A program made the position numbers and the translations under genes. A DNA stretch of 64,000 nucleotides from Chondrosia reniformis (Eukaryota; Porifera; Demospongiae; Chondrillida; Chondrillidae): contig OX359195.1 of the NCBI GenBank assembly GCA_947172415.1, positions 3,385,501 to 3,449,500 on the forward strand, in the 5' to 3' direction. Shown piece after piece: positions 62,041 to 64,000 of the stretch (positions are counted from its first letter, which is position 1; each line of letters opens with the position of its first letter). The notes below the pieces were generated by a model. That model ran no database searches. It saw only the letters and a list, made by a program, of their open reading frames with translations, and had not been told where the DNA came from.

Positions 62041-64000
62041 ATGTGTTTACTTAGCCTCATGTTAGTCCTTGGTGGCTGTTGAGCCATTGTTGCCTTTAAA
62101 TAGTCCCGGCTACATGTAATAGGTTAAGTCTTTGTGGACTAGCTTGTCTAGTCCTTGACCCATTTCCAATCATGACAAGTACAAAGTATAGAGATAGGAT
62201 ACCGGCTGGGAGGTCGCCCGGGTTAACAAGCTCCCCGTCATTAGGTAAAGGTAGGGTGCCTGGTGATGAAAAGTTAGCTAACTCTCCCCCATCTGTAGGT
62301 AGAGGGGTGCCTACTGGTGGGCAAGCTAGCCCCTCACTAGTTAAGAAGTGTAGTAATAAGCGGTGTAAAACATGTCCCTCTTTAGTTACTGGCCCTACTT
62401 TTAAGAGTTCAGTTACTGGCAGGACCTATCAAGTCCGTAGCCCTTGTGGTCCCCTAGGATGCCAGAGTAGGAATGTTGTGTATCTTATTACTTGTAAACA
62501 ATGTGATGTACAGTATGTAGGAGAAACCTCTCAGATGCTTAGGAGTAGAATGAACAACCATAGGACTAGTACCAAAGGTTTTAAGCCACTGTATCTTTAC
62601 AATCACTTTAATTCTGATAACCATAGTTTTGATGATGCCTTGATTATGCCCATAGAACAGATACCTGAGACACCTAATTCTACTAGCCTCAGACTACTGA
62701 GAGAAGCGTTCTGGTACAAGGAACTCTGCTCTATTTACCCATATGGACTTAACGATAACATTAAAGGCGTTGGCAATATTTCGAAACTTAAAAAAGAAAT
62801 CATCGTATGGAACCTTTTTAATCGCTTATCTCATAAAAGACGGCATCGGCGCTCCAATCTAAAATCGACAGGCAGTAGTAATAACGCTGCCTACGACCCT
62901 AAATGGCTCAAAGAACGACTACCACTTTACAAGAACGTTGGCTTTCTAGCCAAACTTAAACGCGATACTTTTGCATTACCAGCTCGACACCTTCATCGTT
63001 TGTTAAACTCGGTACAATGTCTCATCGATACCCCAGAAACACCTTTTCCGCTTAGACTTATGCTAATGATTAAAGACGTTATTAAAGCACGCGCTTCAGC
63101 CAGCCTTCCCAAACACCCAACGAAAACGACAAGTCCAGAAGGGTTTCTTAAAATCGTGTTTCGTAATAAAGGTGTAGAAAAAATAGGCCTCTCAGGTATC
63201 TTAAACCAAAAGTTAGTGTTAGAAACTGTCCCACCCTTTATACAAAACAAAGAGCCCCCATGTGTAGTATATAAGTATACCCAACCAATAGGACCTCAAA
63301 TCTTTAACTTTTCACAAGCCTCCAAGTCAGATGTTTTTAGAAAACCAGAACCATGTGAGTGTCACAAGTCCCCCTTCATTTACAAGCCCCTAGGCCATGT
63401 TTTAACAGGTGATCTACGTATTGTTAGTAACCCAAAACTTAGAAAACTTCTTAAGAAAGGACCAAAATTTAGAGAACCTAATAACTTTAATTGGGTAACT
63501 GCTTTAAAAATGTGTAAGGAAGGTCTTAGAAAATATAAGATTACCTGGGCCCGTAGAGAAAATGTATCTACTTCTGTATTTAGTGAGTGGGAAAATGCTG
63601 TACTTAAGAAAATTAATGATAGGATCTCTAAGCTGTCTAAATCGTATACCAAATCCTCAGTAGCCAAGAAGACCCTTACTTGCCCTAAAATTAAGAAATT
63701 CTTAGCAGACCTACATGATAAGTATGTTATAGCCCCTGCCGATAAGGCCTCTAATAATATAATTTTTATATGTAAGTCCTACTATAGACAAATTATTAAT
63801 GAAGAACTAGGCAGTACCTCCACTTATGCTAAATGTGCAGTAGAACCCCAACAGTTAATTAGGAAACACATAGATTTCTTAAAACTAGAGAACTTAGAAC
63901 CTAAACCAGACTGGTGTAACCTTCCCTCTTTTTACTGGATGCCTAAGCTACATAAGAACCCTTACAGCTACAGATTCATAGCCGCCTCTCACAAATGTAC
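62041..64000 (+). mobile_element. Naiad-type Penelope-like element, apparently intact, running out of the window
   Basis: It begins immediately after the 3' end of the upstream copy with a 131-bp leader, then the ORF at 62172. The 609 codons visible have no stop or frameshift, unlike every other autonomous element here except the short PLE remnants. It is the best candidate for an active element in the window. Confidence 0.85.
62172..64000 (+). CDS. PLE polyprotein: N-terminal GIY-YIG nuclease then reverse transcriptase (partial)
   Basis: The first ATG after the junction opens a frame still running at the window end (at least 609 aa). Residues ~60-111 hold a Cys-rich region (KKCSNKRCKTC, then C92, C97, C108, C111). 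The GIY-YIG core is VYL (103-105) and YVG (115-117), with Arg in RSRMNNHR (~124-131) and catalytic-type Glu178 in LREAFW. A basic linker follows (KRRHRRS), then a long middle region with FRNKGVEKIGL and TGDLRIVSNPKLR. The start of the RT comes next: DKYVIAPADKASNNIIFI, then FYWMPKLHKNPYSYRFIAAS. The nuclease precedes the RT, the reverse of conventional PLEs, and the finger Cys residues and overall plan fit the permuted Naiad clade. Expected role: DNA nicking and target-primed reverse transcription. CpG use shifts sharply within the ORF (see findings). Confidence 0.9.
   Translation, partial: MTSTKYRDRIPAGRSPGLTSSPSLGKGRVPGDEKLANSPPSVGRGVPTGGQASPSLVKKCSNKRCKTCPSLVTGPTFKSSVTGRTYQVRSPCGPLGCQSRNVVYLITCKQCDVQYVGETSQMLRSRMNNHRTSTKGFKPLYLYNHFNSDNHSFDDALIMPIEQIPETPNSTSLRLLREAFWYKELCSIYPYGLNDNIKGVGNISKLKKEIIVWNLFNRLSHKRRHRRSNLKSTGSSNNAAYDPKWLKERLPLYKNVGFLAKLKRDTFALPARHLHRLLNSVQCLIDTPETPFPLRLMLMIKDVIKARASASLPKHPTKTTSPEGFLKIVFRNKGVEKIGLSGILNQKLVLETVPPFIQNKEPPCVVYKYTQPIGPQIFNFSQASKSDVFRKPEPCECHKSPFIYKPLGHVLTGDLRIVSNPKLRKLLKKGPKFREPNNFNWVTALKMCKEGLRKYKITWARRENVSTSVFSEWENAVLKKINDRISKLSKSYTKSSVAKKTLTCPKIKKFLADLHDKYVIAPADKASNNIIFICKSYYRQIINEELGSTSTYAKCAVEPQQLIRKHIDFLKLENLEPKPDWCNLPSFYWMPKLHKNPYSYRFIAASHKC

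Overview
This window is repeat-dominated, non-genic DNA from an animal, most plausibly a marine invertebrate such as a sponge or cnidarian. I cannot name the species. The basis is the mix of mobile elements: Penelope-like elements (PLEs), non-LTR retrotransposons with a restriction-like endonuclease (RLE), an APE-type LINE, a Ty3/Gypsy-like LTR and several TIR/MITE elements. There are no bacterial operons and I see no host protein-coding gene. Most of the window is a degenerate 13-bp minisatellite (unit GTACTAGTTGTAT, carrying the palindrome ACTAGT).

Layout. From 1 to about 23.85 kb the 13-bp satellite reads GTACTAGTTGTAT on the + strand. It is interrupted by an R2-like RLE retrotransposon (1757-6117, +), an APE LINE nested in a possible TIR element (6.5-9.1 kb, -), a TIR element (18604-19343) lying in a 2.2-kb tandem duplication, and a 5'-truncated PLE (22073-23447, -). 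From 24.2 to 39.0 kb there is a different, AT-rich satellite of about 251 bp with roughly 40 monomers. Each monomer carries a tRNA-like B box and a 3'-splice-site-like tract. This array is split by a second RLE retrotransposon (28781-31756, with an 8-bp target duplication), two foldback elements with long hairpins, and a MITE. At 39.0-39.3 kb lies an inverted piece of the 5' end of the first RLE element. From 39.3 to 60.66 kb the 13-bp satellite returns in the opposite orientation (ATACAACTAGTAC). It is interrupted by a hammerhead-ribozyme element (40564-40926), a TIR transposon and a fragment of it, an LTR with primer-binding site, and two fragments of conventional PLEs. From 60663 to the end, a truncated PLE is joined head-to-tail to a downstream PLE whose open frame runs out of the window. 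That ORF has its GIY-YIG nuclease domain before the reverse transcriptase (the permuted, Naiad-like order).

How the parts fit. Self-cleaving RNA motifs recur. There is a well-formed type I hammerhead in the 348-bp element, hammerhead motifs in both truncated PLE copies just before the head-to-tail junction position, and a candidate HDV-like fold at the 5' end of the R2-like element. The small hammerhead element resembles animal retrozymes, which are thought to be mobilised by PLE enzymes. Both partners are therefore present here, and the PLE looks intact. The retroelements keep a fixed orientation relative to the satellite, which suggests either orientation-specific insertion or inversion of a once-continuous block.

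Limits: boundaries inside satellite are accurate to about 5-20 bp. Family assignments rest on motifs read by eye, without database searches.
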